Assembly: GCA_963826055.1 (NCBI GenBank)
Contig: CAWGVO010000001.1
Coordinates: forward strand, 1 to 64,000
Direction of reading: 5' to 3'
Source: JBBDMC01 sp963826055
GTDB taxonomy: Bacteria > Pseudomonadota > Alphaproteobacteria > Rhizobiales > Kaistiaceae
Length of the DNA: 64,000 nucleotides
The first letter of the stretch is position 1, and each line of letters begins with the position of its first letter. This document shows positions 32,523 through 42,912 of the stretch, piece by piece. The notes below the pieces were generated by a model, which searched no databases, was not told the DNA's origin, and was given only the letters and a program-made list of their open reading frames with translations. A program made the position numbers and the translations under genes.

Positions 32523-32760
32523 CGCCGCGGGTCAGATCCATCACCTTCTCGGTCGTCCAGTCCGGGCCGAGGCTGCCGTGCCAGCGTTCCAGGTGGGCGC
32601 GAATCTCGGCCTGACGCTTCGACGGCTTCGCATCGACGCGCGGGCGAAGCACGACTGCCCCGTCCTTGCGCACGAACTCGACCTCGACGCCGGGCAACAG
32701 GCCCTCTTCGCGACGAAGCTTCTTCGGGATCGTGACCTGGCCTTTCGAGGTTATCCGCAT
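32515..32760 (-). CDS. vapB: AbrB/SpoVT-family antitoxin (VapB type)
   Basis: The 81-residue protein begins MRITSKGQVTIPKKLRREEG, the swapped-hairpin AbrB signature (S-K-G-Q-V-T-I-P), followed by VEVEFVRKDGAVVLRP. The C-terminus, with AHLERWHGSLGPDWTTEKVMDL, would bind and block the PIN toxin. VapB proteins also repress their own promoter. It is the first gene of the inserted pair; about 70 bases separate it from ruvC. Confidence 0.88.
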   Translation of the reverse strand: MRITSKGQVTIPKKLRREEGLLPGVEVEFVRKDGAVVLRPRVDAKPSKRQAEIRAHLERWHGSLGPDWTTEKVMDLTRGDD

Positions 32761-32831
32761 GACGCATCTTTTCTTACGAGAGAAAGTAAGAAATAGAACA
32801 TCTCGTGAACTTTTGCAAGCAGTGGCGCCCG

Positions 32832-33347
32832 TCAGATAGCCGCGGCAGCCCGCGCCATTGCGTGCAGGCTCTGCCGATGGTGCGCGTGGCAGATGGCGAT
32901 CGCAAGCGCGTCGGCCGCGTCATCGGTGTCGAACTCGGCCCGCGGCAGCAGCACCCGCACCATCGCCCGCATCTGCCCCTTTTCGGCGTGGCCGGCGCCG
33001 ACGATCGCCTTCTTGACCGCGTTCGGCGCGTATTCGGCGACCGCGATGCCGGCCTGCGCCGGCACCAGCAGCGCGATGCCCCGCGCCTGGCCGAGCTTCA
33101 GCGTCGCGCGCGCGTCGCGGTTGACGAACGTCTCCTCGACCGCCGCCTCGTCCGGCTGCCATGCCCGCACGACCTCGGCGAGGCCCTCGTGCAGCGCCGC
33201 CAGCCGGTCCGCGAGCGCGCCATCGAGCGGCGCCGTCACGGTCCCGGCGGCAAGGAAGGAGAGCGCGTTGCCGCTGATCGCCACCACCCCCCAGCCGGTG
33301 CGGCGGAGGCCCGGATCGACGCCCAGGATGCGAATCGGCGCGGCCAT
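32832..33347 (-). CDS. ruvC: Holliday-junction resolvase RuvC
   Basis: An intact 171-residue protein. Catalytic acids are visible in ILGVDPGLRRTGWG (first Asp), AAVEETFVNRDARATLKLGQARG (Glu) and EFDTDDAADALAIAICHAHH (two Asp). It introduces paired nicks into Holliday junctions bound by RuvAB. It follows yebC with about 50 bases between, the usual alphaproteobacterial order, but is separated from ruvA by the vapBC pair. Confidence 0.97.
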   Translation of the reverse strand: MAAPIRILGVDPGLRRTGWGVVAISGNALSFLAAGTVTAPLDGALADRLAALHEGLAEVVRAWQPDEAAVEETFVNRDARATLKLGQARGIALLVPAQAGIAVAEYAPNAVKKAIVGAGHAEKGQMRAMVRVLLPRAEFDTDDAADALAIAICHAHHRQSLHAMARAAAAI

Positions 33348-33395
33348 GGTCCGAGGCGTAGCGCCGAACGCCCGCCTTGACCATGGCGTGGCGGC

Positions 33396-34146
33396 TCAGG
33401 CCGCGGTCAGCTTCTCCATGACCGCGTCGTCGACCTCGAAGTTCGAATAGACGTCCTGGATGTCGTCGTCGTCGTCGAGTGACGCGATCAGCTTCATCAT
33501 GGTCGCCGCCTTCTCCTCGTCGAGGCTGGTCATCGTCTGCGGCTTCCACACCGCCTTGACCGACTCCGCCTCGCCGAGCTTGCCTTCCAGCGACTTGGCG
33601 ACCTCGCCGAGGTCGGCGAAGGCGCAGGTGATGACGTGGCCGTCCGGCCCGCTTTCGACGTCGTCGGCGCCGGCCTCGATCGCCGCCTCCAGCACCGTGT
33701 CGGCGCTGCCGGCTTCCGCCGGATAGACGATCTGCCCGACCCGGTCGAACATGAAGGCGACCGAGCCGGTCTCGCCGAGCGCCCCGCCGTTCTTGGTGAA
33801 GTAGGAGCGCACCGCCCCCGCCGTGCGGTTGCGGTTGTCGGTGAGCGCCTCGACGATCATGGCGATGCCGCCCGGCCCGTAGCCCTCGTAGCGCACCTCC
33901 TCGTAGTTCTCCGCGTCGCCGCCCAGCCGCCTTCTTGATCGCCCGCTCGATGTTGTCCTTGGGCATGTTCTCGGCGCGCGCGTTCTGGATCGCCAGGCGC
34001 AGCCGCGGGTTCATGTCGGGGTCGGGGGTGCCGAGCTTGGCGGCGACGGTGATCTCGCGCGCGAGCTTGGAGAAGACCTTGGAACGGCGCGCGTCGGCGG
34101 CGCCCTTCTTGTGCATGATGTTCTTGAACTGTGAATGTCCGGCCAT
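33396..34146 (-). CDS. yebC: YebC/PmpR-family protein
   Basis: It starts MAGHSQFKNIMHKKGAADA, the nearly invariant YebC N-terminus, continuing KVFSKLAREITVAAKLG. One extra base near 33925 shifts the frame, after which RYEGYGPGGIAMIVEALTDN, YFTKNGGALGETGSVAFMF and DVESGPDGHVITCAFADL follow. Length is about 249. YebC proteins were described as transcription regulators and more recently as translation factors relieving ribosome stalling at proline runs. The position before ruvC is conserved. Confidence 0.95.
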
Positions 34147-34227
34147 GTCGCTCTCCGGCAGGCGAACCGACGGCGGCGCCGCGCGAACGCGCCGGTCGAA
34201 CCGCCCGGATGGGAGTTGAACGCCGCC

Positions 34228-35015
34228 TTATACGGCGGCGGCCGGCACAAAGGAAGGCTCGCCGGCAGGAGCCGCGGCGCGCGCCCCGAGCCCGTCGAGC
34301 CACGCCGCGCACCGAAACGGCGACCGTGCCGATCAGAGAGCCGGCGACCAGCGAATGGCCGTGGCCCGGCACCACGATGTGGTCGGCGCCGTAGTACGTC
34401 GCCAGCCGCCGGCCGACCGACGGGCGCCAGCATGCGGTCGCGCGCCGCCGCTCACGCACAGCACCGGGCAGGTGACCGCCCCGGCGGCGACCGGCGCCAG
34501 TCCCAGCGTCATCGTGCGGTACGCCTTGCCCGACTCGTAGGCGAAGATCGACAGGAGCTCTTCCCGCTCGGCCGGCGTCAGGTCGTGCAGCACCAGGTCG
34601 CGCGCCGCCTCGCGGTCGGCGCGGATCGTGCGGCCGAGCAGCGTCGGCACCAGATACGACTTGAGGTACGGCAGCGTGTGGCGCGTGCCGCGCGTCGGCC
34701 ACGGCGGCGTCGACGAAACCAGCACCAGCGCCGCGCACTCCGTCCTCGCCGCCAGGTGCTGGGCGATCAGCCCGCCCATCGAGTGGCCGATGACGATCGG
34801 CGGCCGCGCGAAGGTCCGGTGAACCTCAGCCACCGCGGCGACGTAGTCGGCGAAGGTGAGCCTGGCGAGGGCCGCCGGGTCGGGCGGGTCGTGCGCCGGC
34901 AAGCGAGGGGGCAACGCAGCCGATAGCCGGCGGCGGTGAAGTAGGAAACCCACGGCTCCCAGCGCGCCGCACGGGTGAATGCGCCGTGGATGAACAGGAT
35001 ATCCGGGTGCTGCAT
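34228..35015 (-). CDS. Alpha/beta-hydrolase
   Basis: The protein starts MQHPDILFIHGAFTRAARW with the HG oxyanion motif. IVIGHSMGGLIAQHLA is the nucleophile elbow (G-x-S-x-G). VLCVSGG and VPGHGHSLVAGSLIG hold the acid and catalytic His. The frame changes near 34935, 34430 and 34300; the C-terminal end reads WLDGLGARAAAPAGE and stops at 34228. Bridged length is about 261. Substrate is not predictable; lipase-, esterase- or haloperoxidase-like activities occur in the superfamily. It lies between yebC and a metallophosphoesterase, same strand. Confidence 0.75.
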
Positions 35016-35042
35016 GCGTCGTTCGCCCTTGAACGGCAAATC

Positions 35043-35885
35043 TTAGCACGAAATGCGGCGGATCAACGCCAGAATGGCGGGTATCGTCTCGCTGAGCACC
35101 CCGCCCAGCCTCAGCGGCGCCACCGCCGTGGCCAGCCCGCTGGCATCGTCGATCTCGACCGCCAGCCCCGCGATCGTCGCCGGCCCGCTCGCCGGCGAGA
35201 AGCGCTCGCCCGGCACCTTTTCGAGAAACCGCCGCAGCGGCTCGCGATGATCCATGCCGATCACCGAATCGTAGTCGCCGCACATGCCGACGTCGCTCTG
35301 AAACGCGGTTCCCCCCGCCATCACCCGGTAGTCGGAGGTCGGCGTATGGGTGTGGGTGCCGACGACCAGGCTCACCCGCCCGTCGAGGTGGTGGGCGAGC
35401 GCCTGCTTCTCGCTGGTCGCCTCGGCGTGGAAGTCGACGACGATGGCGTCGGCCTGTTCGCCGAGCGGACAGGCGGCGAGTTCCCTGTCGATCGCCGCGA
35501 ACGGATCGTCGAGCGCGTCCATGAACACACGCCCCATGGCGTTGATGACGAGCACGTTGGCGCCGTTGCGGGCCATGTAGAGCCCGGCGCCGCGTCCCGG
35601 CGTCCCTTCCGGAAAGTTCGCCGGCCTCAGGAACCGCTCCTGCCGCGCCGCGAACACCAGCGCGTCGCGCTGGTCGAAGGTGTGGTTGCCGCCGGTCACC
35701 ACGTCGGCGCCGGCGCCGAGCACCTGGCCGAGGATCTCCTCGGTGATGCCGAAGCCGCCGGCCGCGTTCTCGCCGTTGACCACCACGAAGTCGAGGCGAT
35801 GGTCGGCGATCAGTCCGGGCAGTTGGTCGATCACCGCCGTCCGGCCGCTGCGTCCCACCAGGTCGCCGAGGAACAGGAGCCGCAC
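35043..35885 (-). CDS. YmdB-type metallophosphoesterase (TIGR00282 family)
   Basis: An intact 280-residue protein. Metal ligands are seen in LFLGDLVGRSGR (Asp), VVNGENAAGGFG (Glu/Asn), VTGGNHTFDQRDA (Asn-His), VDFHAEATSEK (His) and VVGTHTHTPTSDY (His-x-His). Bacillus YmdB cleaves 2',3'-cyclic nucleotides and alters biofilm gene expression; the alphaproteobacterial role is not known. Here Phe replaces the more usual Trp in GGNHTWD. It follows the cyclo-ligase gene by about 10 bases, so the two may share a transcript. Confidence 0.88.
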   Translation of the reverse strand: MRLLFLGDLVGRSGRTAVIDQLPGLIADHRLDFVVVNGENAAGGFGITEEILGQVLGAGADVVTGGNHTFDQRDALVFAARQERFLRPANFPEGTPGRGAGLYMARNGANVLVINAMGRVFMDALDDPFAAIDRELAACPLGEQADAIVVDFHAEATSEKQALAHHLDGRVSLVVGTHTHTPTSDYRVMAGGTAFQSDVGMCGDYDSVIGMDHREPLRRFLEKVPGERFSPASGPATIAGLAVEIDDASGLATAVAPLRLGGVLSETIPAILALIRRISC

Positions 35886-35895
35886 CCGTCAGCCC

Positions 35896-36490
35896 TCAGC
35901 GTGCCCGTCGCACATCTATGGTCTCGTTCTCGGTCACGATCCAGTCGAGACGTTGATCATGCGGCTCGACTCGGAATGTCGGGCACCTCCTGAACGGAAA
36001 AAGCCACACCGACAAGTGTCGGACCAACGGCCTTCCTCTTGAGTTCGACGATGGTGCGGTCGTAAAAGCCGCGGCCCTTGCCGATCCGATGTCCGGCACG
36101 GTCGAACGCACTGACGGGCGTAACGATCAAGGCGGGGACGAGGACCGGCGCAGTGTCACCGGGCGCGCGGATGCCGAAATGATCACGGACCAGCGTGTCG
36201 CCGGGGCGGAACCGGCGGAACGCCATGTGCGCCTGATCCAGCGATACCGGCAGCGCGATGGGGATGCCCTCGGCCACGGCCCATTCGACCACGGCACCCG
36301 GATCACATTCGCCACCGAACGGCAAGTACAGGGCGATGCTGGCCGGGCTGAGCGAACGCGCGATGTCGATCACACGCTGGCTGATCGCGGCCGATGACGA
36401 CGCATGCGTTTCCGGCGCCAACGCGGCACGACGCGAGAGCGCCGCCTCACGCAAAGCCGCTTTGTCGGGCGGTGCGGCGGGCTGGTTCAT
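35896..36490 (-). CDS. 5-formyltetrahydrofolate cyclo-ligase
   Basis: The N-terminal helix DKAALREAALSRRAAL and YLPFGGECDPGAVVEWA are followed by the signature GKGRGFYDRTIVEL. One extra base near 35965 splits off the conserved end VEPHDQRLDWIVTENETI, stop at 35896. Bridged length is about 198. The ATP-dependent enzyme turns 5-formyl-THF into 5,10-methenyl-THF. It lies just downstream of 6S RNA, as in most proteobacteria (ygfA). Confidence 0.92.
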
Positions 36491-36519
36491 GGGTTCGTTC
36501 GGAGGTCTCGGGTTGAAGA

Positions 36520-36650
36520 CGAGCGGGGCCGCGAGGTCGGTGGAGAGACCGATCCCGGAGACCTACAACGTAGGTGGGTGCCGTGTGAGCGGGCCCACGA
36601 GCCCGCCCAGGGACAGCTCCCGTTAGGATCGATAAGGCCCCGGGGATACT
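36520..36650 (-). ncRNA. ssrS: 6S RNA
   Basis: On the minus strand between zapA and the cyclo-ligase gene there is a long self-complementary element. The outer arms CGGGGCC and GGCCCCG close it (36636-36642 with 36524-36530), the middle is irregular, and the tip is the hairpin GCGGGCTCGTGGGCCCGC. Both gene context (zapA-ssrS-ygfA) and overall shape are those of 6S RNA, which mimics an open promoter and sequesters the housekeeping polymerase. The ends are approximate. Confidence 0.75.
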
Positions 36651-36689
36651 TTCTCCTGTCGATCCCCGCAGCCCCGCCGGGTCGAGATA

Positions 36690-36742
36690 TAAAGCAATTC
36701 CAGGAAAAGTGGATTCCACTTTTTCCGTCCGGAATTGCGCCA
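36690..36742. repeat. Rhizobial palindromic intergenic element, copy A
   Basis: GCAATTCC at the left pairs with GGAATTGC at the right, and AAAAGTGGA with TCCACTTTT inside, forming a long hairpin. The words GCAATTCCAGGAAAAGTG and CCGTCCGGAATTGCG recur in two further copies at 49822-49935 and are common between genes in rhizobial genomes. Confidence 0.8.
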
Positions 36743-36833
36743 AAAGCAAACAGCGGCAGCGGGTCATCGACCAAACCAAACGGCGAGCCGCTCTCGGCGA
36801 CCACCGGCGCGCCAGAGCCGGGGCGGTATCGTC

Positions 36834-37214
36834 TCAATCGCCGTGGTCGGCACCGTTGGCGCCGGAAATCCTGGAGGCGAGACCCTCGATCCGCTCGGCG
36901 ATAGTGTTGATCGCCGCCGCTGTGTCCGCCTCCGCTGCCGCCTGCTGCTGGACAATCTCCTCGCGCACCTGCTGCAGGGCGGCGACTTCCGATTCGATCC
37001 GGCGCAGTCGCGACGCTGCCTCCGTGAACTGGTCGGCGAACGTGATCGCCGCCATCACCGTCAGCCGCTGGTCGCCGATCTCGCCGAAACGCTCGCGCAA
37101 CTGCTCGATGGAAGCGTTGAGCCGTTCCGCCAGCCCGGCCAGGTGGTGCTCCTGACCATCGTCGCAGGCCATACGGTAGGTCTTGCCGTTGATGGTGACG
37201 GTAACCTGCGACAT
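36834..37214 (-). CDS. zapA: Cell-division protein ZapA
   Basis: A 126-residue protein with VTVTINGKTYRMACDDGQE at the start, HLAGLAERLNASIEQLRER, and a C-terminal coiled coil ASRLRRIESEVAALQQVREE. ZapA binds FtsZ and bundles its filaments at the septum. The frame is intact. It is followed by 6S RNA and the cyclo-ligase, and preceded by a DUF4164 gene with 18 bases between, probably one transcript. Confidence 0.93.
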   Translation of the reverse strand: MSQVTVTINGKTYRMACDDGQEHHLAGLAERLNASIEQLRERFGEIGDQRLTVMAAITFADQFTEAASRLRRIESEVAALQQVREEIVQQQAAAEADTAAAINTIAERIEGLASRISGANGADHGD

Positions 37215-37232
37215 CCTCTGACTGCCCTCGCC

Positions 37233-37514
37233 TCAGGCGCCGTGCCGCGCCAGCACTTCGCGGATGGATTCCATCGCCGCCACCAGCCGGCGCGACACCT
37301 CGCGGTTGGCGTCCTCGATGCGGGCCGAGCGCGCCTCGGCGGCGTCCAGCGACTGCGCCAGCCGCGAACGGTCGCTCCCCAACCGGTGCAGTTCGCTTTC
37401 GAGATCGGTGACCTCGCGCGCGCCTTCCAGCCGCCGCTCGACGGCGCCTTCCAGGAGGTCCAGCGCGGATTGCAGACGCCGCACCGCTTCATCGATGGGT
37501 GGTGAGCCCGACAT
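37233..37514 (-). CDS. DUF4164 coiled-coil protein
   Basis: From ATG 37514 the protein has 93 residues, almost all one coiled coil: DEAVRRLQSALDLLEGAVE, DLESELHRLGSDRSRL, RIEDANREVSRRLVAAM. This is the DUF4164 pattern, found before zapA in Hyphomicrobiales; function unknown, possibly a division-associated partner. An in-frame start at 37616 would add a 34-residue Gly/Arg-rich part of unconvincing composition. Confidence 0.7.
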   Translation of the reverse strand: MSGSPPIDEAVRRLQSALDLLEGAVERRLEGAREVTDLESELHRLGSDRSRLAQSLDAAEARSARIEDANREVSRRLVAAMESIREVLARHGA

Positions 37515-37821
37515 AACCCGCCTCGTCACGGACCCCGACCGACCGCCCCGCCGCCGGCCCGCGAAGGGCCAACCGGACATCCCCGACTCCTGGCCCGGGG
37601 AGCCGAGATGGGGCAACGTCTTAGTGTCGGCAGATTAGGCAGTGCTGTAGGAACGCGTCAATGGTGCGCAGGCTCGCCTGATTGACTCGCCAATGGCGAG
37701 CGGTAATTCTGCCGCCACCCGGCCCCTTCGCAAGGCGTGGCTTGCCGGCTGCCCGATCGGGCCGGTCGGCCGGGCAGGTGACAACATCACTCAATCCCGG
37801 CGTGACGGCGACGATATTCCG

Positions 37822-39818
37822 ATGACTGACCTTGTCAAACACCAACGCATGGCGAACGCGATTCGCGCCCTCGCCATGGACGCGGTTCAGAAAGCCAAGT
37901 CCGGCCACCCGGGCATGCCGATGGGCATGGCCGACGTCGCCACCGTTTTGTTCACCCGTTACCTGAAGTTCGATCCGACCGACCCCGAGTGGCCCGACCG
38001 CGATCGCTTCGTGCTCTCCGCCGGCCACGGCTCCATGCTGCTCTACGCCGTGCTTTACCTGCTCGGCGTCGAGGACATGACCATCGACGAGATCAAGCGC
38101 TTTCGTCAGCTCGATTCGGCCACCCCCGGCCATCCGGAGTACGGCCACGCCGCCGGCGTCGAGACCACCACCGGCCCGCTCGGCCAGGGCATCACCAACG
38201 CCGTCGGCATGGCGCTCGCCGAGCGCATCATGGCGGCCCAGTTCGGCAGCGACGTCGTCGACCACCGCACCTACGTGATCGCATCCGACGGCGACCTCAT
38301 GGAAGGCATCAGCCACGAGGCCATCTCGATCGCCGGCCACCTGCGCCTGAACAAGCTGATCGTGCTCTTCGACGACAACGGCATCTCCATCGACGGACCG
38401 CTGTCGCTGGCCGAATCCGGCGACCAGGTCGCCCGCTTCAAGGCCGCCAACTGGAACGCGGTGCGCGTCGACGGCCAGGACCCGGCGGAGGTTGCCGCCG
38501 CCATCGAAGCGGCGCAGGCGAGCGACAAGCCCTCGCTCATCGCCTGCAAGACCACCATCGGCTTCGGCGCCCCGACCAAGGCCGGCACGGCGGATGCCCA
38601 CGGCTCGCCGCTTGGTGACGATGAGATCGCCGGCGCCCGCAAGGCCCTCGGCTGGGATTCGCCGCCCTTCGAGATCCCGGCCGACATCCGCGATGCCTGG
38701 CGCATCGCCGGCCTCAAGTCGAGCCAGACGCGCAAGGACTGGCAGAAGCGCCTCGCCTCGCTCAACAGCGACCGGCGTGGCGAGTTCGAACGGCGGGTCC
38801 GCGGCGACCTGCCCACGGGCTTCGCCGCCGCCATCACCGAATACAAGCGCACGCTCGCCGCCGAGGCGCCCACCGTCGCCACTCGCAAGGCCTCCGAGAT
38901 GGCGCTCGAAGTCATCAACGCGGCGGTGCCCGAGACCGTCGGCGGCTCCGCCGACCTCACCCCGTCCAACAACACCCACACCAAGGGACTCGCGGATATC
39001 AAGCCCGGCGACTACTCCGGCCGCTACATCCACTGGGGCGTGCGCGAGCACGGCATGGCGTCGGCCATGAACGGCATCGCGCTCCACCGCGGCCTTATTC
39101 CCTATGCCGGCACGTTCCTCATCTTCTCCGACTATGCCCGCCCGGCGATCCGCCTGAGCGCGCTGATGAAGCAGCGGGTCGTCTACGTCATGACCCACGA
39201 CTCGATCGGCCTCGGCGAGGACGGCCCCACGCACGAGCCAGTGGAGCAACTGGCGGCGCTTGCGCGCCATCCCCAACCTCAAGGTCTTCCGGCCAGCGGA
39301 CGCCACCGAGACCGCCGAGTGCTGGCAGATGGCGCTGGAGAACCGCGACGGCCCGAGCCTTCTGGCGCTCACCCGGCAGAACCTGCCGGCGCTCCGCAAG
39401 GAATTCGTCGAGGACAACCTGTGCGCGCGCGGCGCCTACGAGGTCGCCTCCGCCGACGGCGACGCCGAGGTGTCGTTGTTCGCCTCCGGCTCCGAGGTCG
39501 AGATCGCGCTCGCCGCCTGGCAGACGATCGTGCGTGCCGGCCACCCCGCCCGCGTCGTCTCCGTCCCCTGCTTCGAGCTGTTCGAGGCCGAGAGCGACGA
39601 CTACCGGGCCGAGATCATCGGCAACGCGCCGGTCAACGTCGCCATCGAGGCGGCCGTGCGCTTCGGCTGGGACCGCATCATCGGCCGCGACGGGATTTTC
39701 ATCGGCATGCACAGCTTCGGCGCCAGCGCGCCCTATAAGGAACTGTATCAAGAAGTTTGGCATTACCGCGGAAGCGGCCGCCGAGGCTGCCCTTGGGCGT
39801 CTCGAGGCGCTTTCTTGA
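37822..39818 (+). CDS. tkt: Transketolase
   Basis: Start MTDLVKHQRMANAIRAL. Thiamine-diphosphate enzyme features: KSGHPGMPMGMADVATVLF, FVLSAGHGSMLLYAVL, ETTTGPLGQGITNAVGMA, IASDGDLMEGISHEA (TPP motif GDG-like), and in the pyrimidine domain HDSIGLGEDGPTHEP. Extra bases near 39262 and 39748 shift the frame; the end is YKKFGITAEAAAEAAL. Bridged length is about 664. It links pentose phosphates to glycolysis and heads the tkt-gap-pgk-fba cluster. Upstream, 37621-37821 holds no gene; a short hairpin CTCGCCAATGGCGAG occurs there. Confidence 0.97.
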
Positions 39819-39896
39819 TCTGAAGCAAGGCGTGGCGGCGGCGCGGCGCTATCAAGCGCGCGTGAGGCCGGCGCGATAAACCGGAACGAGGTCGAC

Positions 39897-40909
39897 ATGA
39901 CTGTCAGGGTTGCAATCAACGGGTTCGGACGCATCGGGCGGCTGGTGCTCCGCGCCATTCTCGAGTCCGGCCGCAAGGACATCGAGGTCGTCGCCATCAA
40001 CGACCTCGGCCCGGTCGAAACCAACGCCCATCTGCTCCGCCGCGACTCGGTCCACGGCAAATTCCCGCACGAGGTCAAGGTCGACGGCGACACCATCGAC
40101 GCCGGCATGGGACCGATGAAGGTCACCGCCGATCAAGGATCCGTCCCAGCTTCCCCACAAGGAGCTCGGCGTCGACATCGCGCTCGAATGCACCGGCATC
40201 TTCACCTCGAAGGAGAAGGCCTCCGCCCACCTCAAGGCCGGCGCCAGGCGCGTGCTCGTCTCCGCCCCCTCCGACGGCGCCGACCTCACCGTGGTCTACG
40301 GCGTCAACGACGACAAGCTCGCCGACGAGCACATCGTCGTCTCCAACGCCTCGTGCACCACCAACTGCCTGGCGCCGGTCGTCCACGTGCTCCACAACGC
40401 CGTCGGCGTCGAGCACGGCTTCATGACGACGATCCACTCCTACACCGGCGACCAGCCGACCCTCGACACGCTGCACAAGGACCTCTACCGGGCCGCGCGG
40501 CGCCGCGATCAACATCATCCCGACCACCACCGGCGCCGCCAAGGCCGTCGGCCTGGTGATCCCGGACCTCAACGGCAAGCTCGACGGCGCCTCCATGCGC
40601 GTGCCGACGCCGAACGTCTCGCTGGTCGACTTCAAGTTCGTCGCCAAGCGCAAGACCACGGCCGAGGAGATCAACGACGCCATCATCGCGGCGTCGAAGT
40701 CGAACCGGCTGAAGGGCATCCTCGAGGTGACCAAGGAGAAGCTCGTCTCCTCCGACCTCAACCACGACCCGGCGTCTTCGACCGTGCCCCTCGACCAGAC
40801 CAAGGTCATCGACGGCACCTTCGTGCGCGTCGTCTCCTGGTACGACAACGAGTGGGGCTTCTCCAACCGCATGGCCGACACCGCCGTCGCGATGGGCAAG
40901 CTCCACTAG
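39897..40909 (+). CDS. gap: Glyceraldehyde-3-phosphate dehydrogenase
   Basis: The start MTVRVAINGFGRIGRLVLRA is the NAD-binding fold. SNASCTTNCLAPV holds the catalytic Cys and DNEWGFSNRMADT the C-terminal signature. Extra bases near 40132 (GCC-G-ATC) and near 40505 shift the frame; bridged length is about 337. Type I, tetrameric, catalysing the oxidative phosphorylation of glyceraldehyde 3-phosphate. It follows tkt by about 80 bases and precedes pgk by 30. Confidence 0.97.
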
Positions 40910-40937
40910 AAGAGCGCTCCGCTAGAAGAGCGCACCG
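40906..40937 (+). repeat. Tandem 16-bp repeat spanning the gap stop codon
   Basis: CTAGAAGAGCGC appears at 40906-40917 and 40922-40933 with a 16-base period. The first copy contains the gap stop codon TAG and the second lies in the pgk ribosome-binding region. It looks like a small local duplication. Confidence 0.6.
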
Positions 40938-40939
40938 GC

Positions 40940-42141
40940 ATGGCCGCCTTCCGCACCCTCGACGACGTCGACGTGAAGGGCAAGCGCGTTCTCGTCCGCG
41001 TCGACCTCAACGTCCCGATGGCTGACGGCAAGGTCGCCGACGACACGCGCATCCGCGCGTCGGCCCCGACGATCCTCGACATCGTCAACGCCGGCGGCAA
41101 GGCGATCCTGCTCGCCCACTTCGGCCGCCCGAAGGACGGACCCGACGCGAAGTATTCGCTGAAGCAGGTGGTCCCCGCCGTCAGCCAGGTGCTGGGCAAG
41201 CCGGTCGCCTTCGCCGATGACTGCGTCGGTCCCGCCGCCAAAAAGGCGGTCGCGGCGATGAAGGATGGCGACGTCCTGGTTCTGGAGAACACGCGCTTCC
41301 ACAAGGGCGAGGAGAAGAACGATCCCCTCTTCACCGCCGAGCTCGCCGAGCTCGGCGACATGTGGGTGAACGACGCGTTCTCCGCCGCCCATCGCGCCCA
41401 CGCCTCCACCGCCGGGCTCGCCAACGACCTCCCCGCCTACGCCGGCCGCGCCATGCAGAAGGAGCTGGAGGCGCTGGAGGCCGCGCTCGGCGACCCGAAG
41501 CGGCCGGTCGTCGCCATCGTCGGCGGCGCCAAGGTGTCGTCCAAGATCGACGTGCTCCTCCACCTCGTCGAGAAGGTCGACGCACTGGTCATCGGCGGCG
41601 GCATGGCCAACACCTTCCTGCTGGCGAAGGGCGTCGCCATCGGCAAGTCGCTGGCCGAGCCCGACCTCGCCGACACCGCCCGCAAGATCATGGCCGCCGC
41701 CGACAAGGCCGGCCACGCCGTGGTGCTGCCCGATCGATGCGGTGGTCGCGTCCGAGTTCAAGGCCGGTGCCGCGGCGACCACCGTCGCCATCGACGCCGT
41801 CCCCGCCGACCAGATGATCCTCGACGTCGGGCCGAAATCGATCGCAGCGATCAATGCAATGGATCGACAAGGCCGCCACGCTGGTGTGGAACGGCCCGCT
41901 CGGCGCCTTCGAGGTGCCGCCGTTCGACAAGGCGACCGTCGCGGCCGCCCGCCACGCCGCCGAACGCACGGCGGCCGGCAAGCTCCTGTCCGTCGCCGGC
42001 GGCGGCGACACCGTTTCGGCGCTCAACCACGCCGGCATCGCCGACGGGTTCTCGTTCGTCTCCACCGCCGGCGGCGCCTTCCTCGAGTGGCTCGAGGGCA
42101 AGGTGCTCCCCGGCGTCGAGGTGCTCCGCCGCGCCGGCTGA
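40940..42141 (+). CDS. pgk: Phosphoglycerate kinase
   Basis: Signatures are KRVLVRVDLNVPMADGK, ILLAHFGRPKD, LENTRFHKGEEKND, VAIVGGAKVSSKIDVL, VIGGGMANTFLLAKG, VWNGPLGAFEVPPFD and VAGGGDTVSALNHAG (ATP-binding). Extra bases near 41735 (CCC-G-ATC) and 41855 shift the frame; bridged length is about 400. It makes ATP from 1,3-bisphosphoglycerate. The start is 30 bases after gap, behind the repeat AGAAGAGCG. Confidence 0.97.
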
Positions 42142-42148
42142 GCCGCGT

Positions 42149-42641
42149 CTACCAGCCCGCCCTGAAGATGATGCCGATCGCGGTGGCGCCGGCCGCGAGC
42201 ACGATCGGCAGCATGACGATCTGGATCAGCGCCTCGCGCCCGGCGATCGTGCCGGTGTGGATGCTGACGTTGTCGTCCACGAATTCGCCGAAGCTGGTGC
42301 GTCCTGCGTCCGCCCACCGCTGATCTCGCGCCGCCCGGCGGGCGAGCCAGAGGGTTAGCGTGAAGAACACCACCGCGAAGCCGGCGACGATCACCAGCGG
42401 ATAGTCGGTGAAGGCGTCGCCGGTGGCGAACAGCAGCACCATCGCCGCCACGAACCAGATGGCGGCGGCAAGCGCGATCTCGATGCGCGCCGCGGTGGAC
42501 GCCAACGGTCGGTCGTCCGGGCTCGGCCTCGATGTCGGTCTTGGCCGGAGCCACCACCGACAGCTTCGATTGCCGCGCGCTCAGGCCTGCGCGGTTGCGG
42601 TCTGGAAATTTAGGTTTGCGGGCGTGGGCATGTTGGGCCAT
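42149..42641 (-). CDS. Three-helix membrane protein of unknown function
   Basis: From ATG 42641 the N-terminus is cytoplasmic and basic (MAQHAHARKPKFPDRN). After one frame change near 42505 come three hydrophobic helices: IALAAAIWFVAAMVLLFATG, YPLVIVAGFAVVFFTLTLWL and ALIQIVMLPIVLAAGATAIG. Between the second and third stands WADAGRTSFGEFVDDNVSIHTG. Length is about 164. I do not recognise the family. The gene converges on pgk with 7 bases between stops and diverges from fba by about 270 bases. Confidence 0.55.
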
Positions 42642-42912
42642 GTCCGTCCTCCTTTGAAAGGTGGTGGACGGTCGGCTGGTTTCGCCGGCCGGTTGCCTCT
42701 CCCGATACATGGGGTTCATCGGCCGAGGGTAAACCGCCGGTGTCGTCGCAGGTCCCTGCGAACGAGCCTACCTGTTGCTGACAACGGCTCGCCGCCCGCG
42801 TTGTTCCCGCGCCGTTGCTGCTTGTTGCCGCAGGCCCACGGGTCTGGCGAAAGCGCCGTCCGGTTCGCTATAACGGCGCTGACCAACATCAATATCTCTG
42901 GGAGACGCTGAG

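Noticed and set aside
37621..39417. A 598-codon minus-strand frame opposite transketolase
   Set aside because: Shadow of tkt codons; low-complexity Val/Gly/Asp/His composition and no ribosome-binding site.
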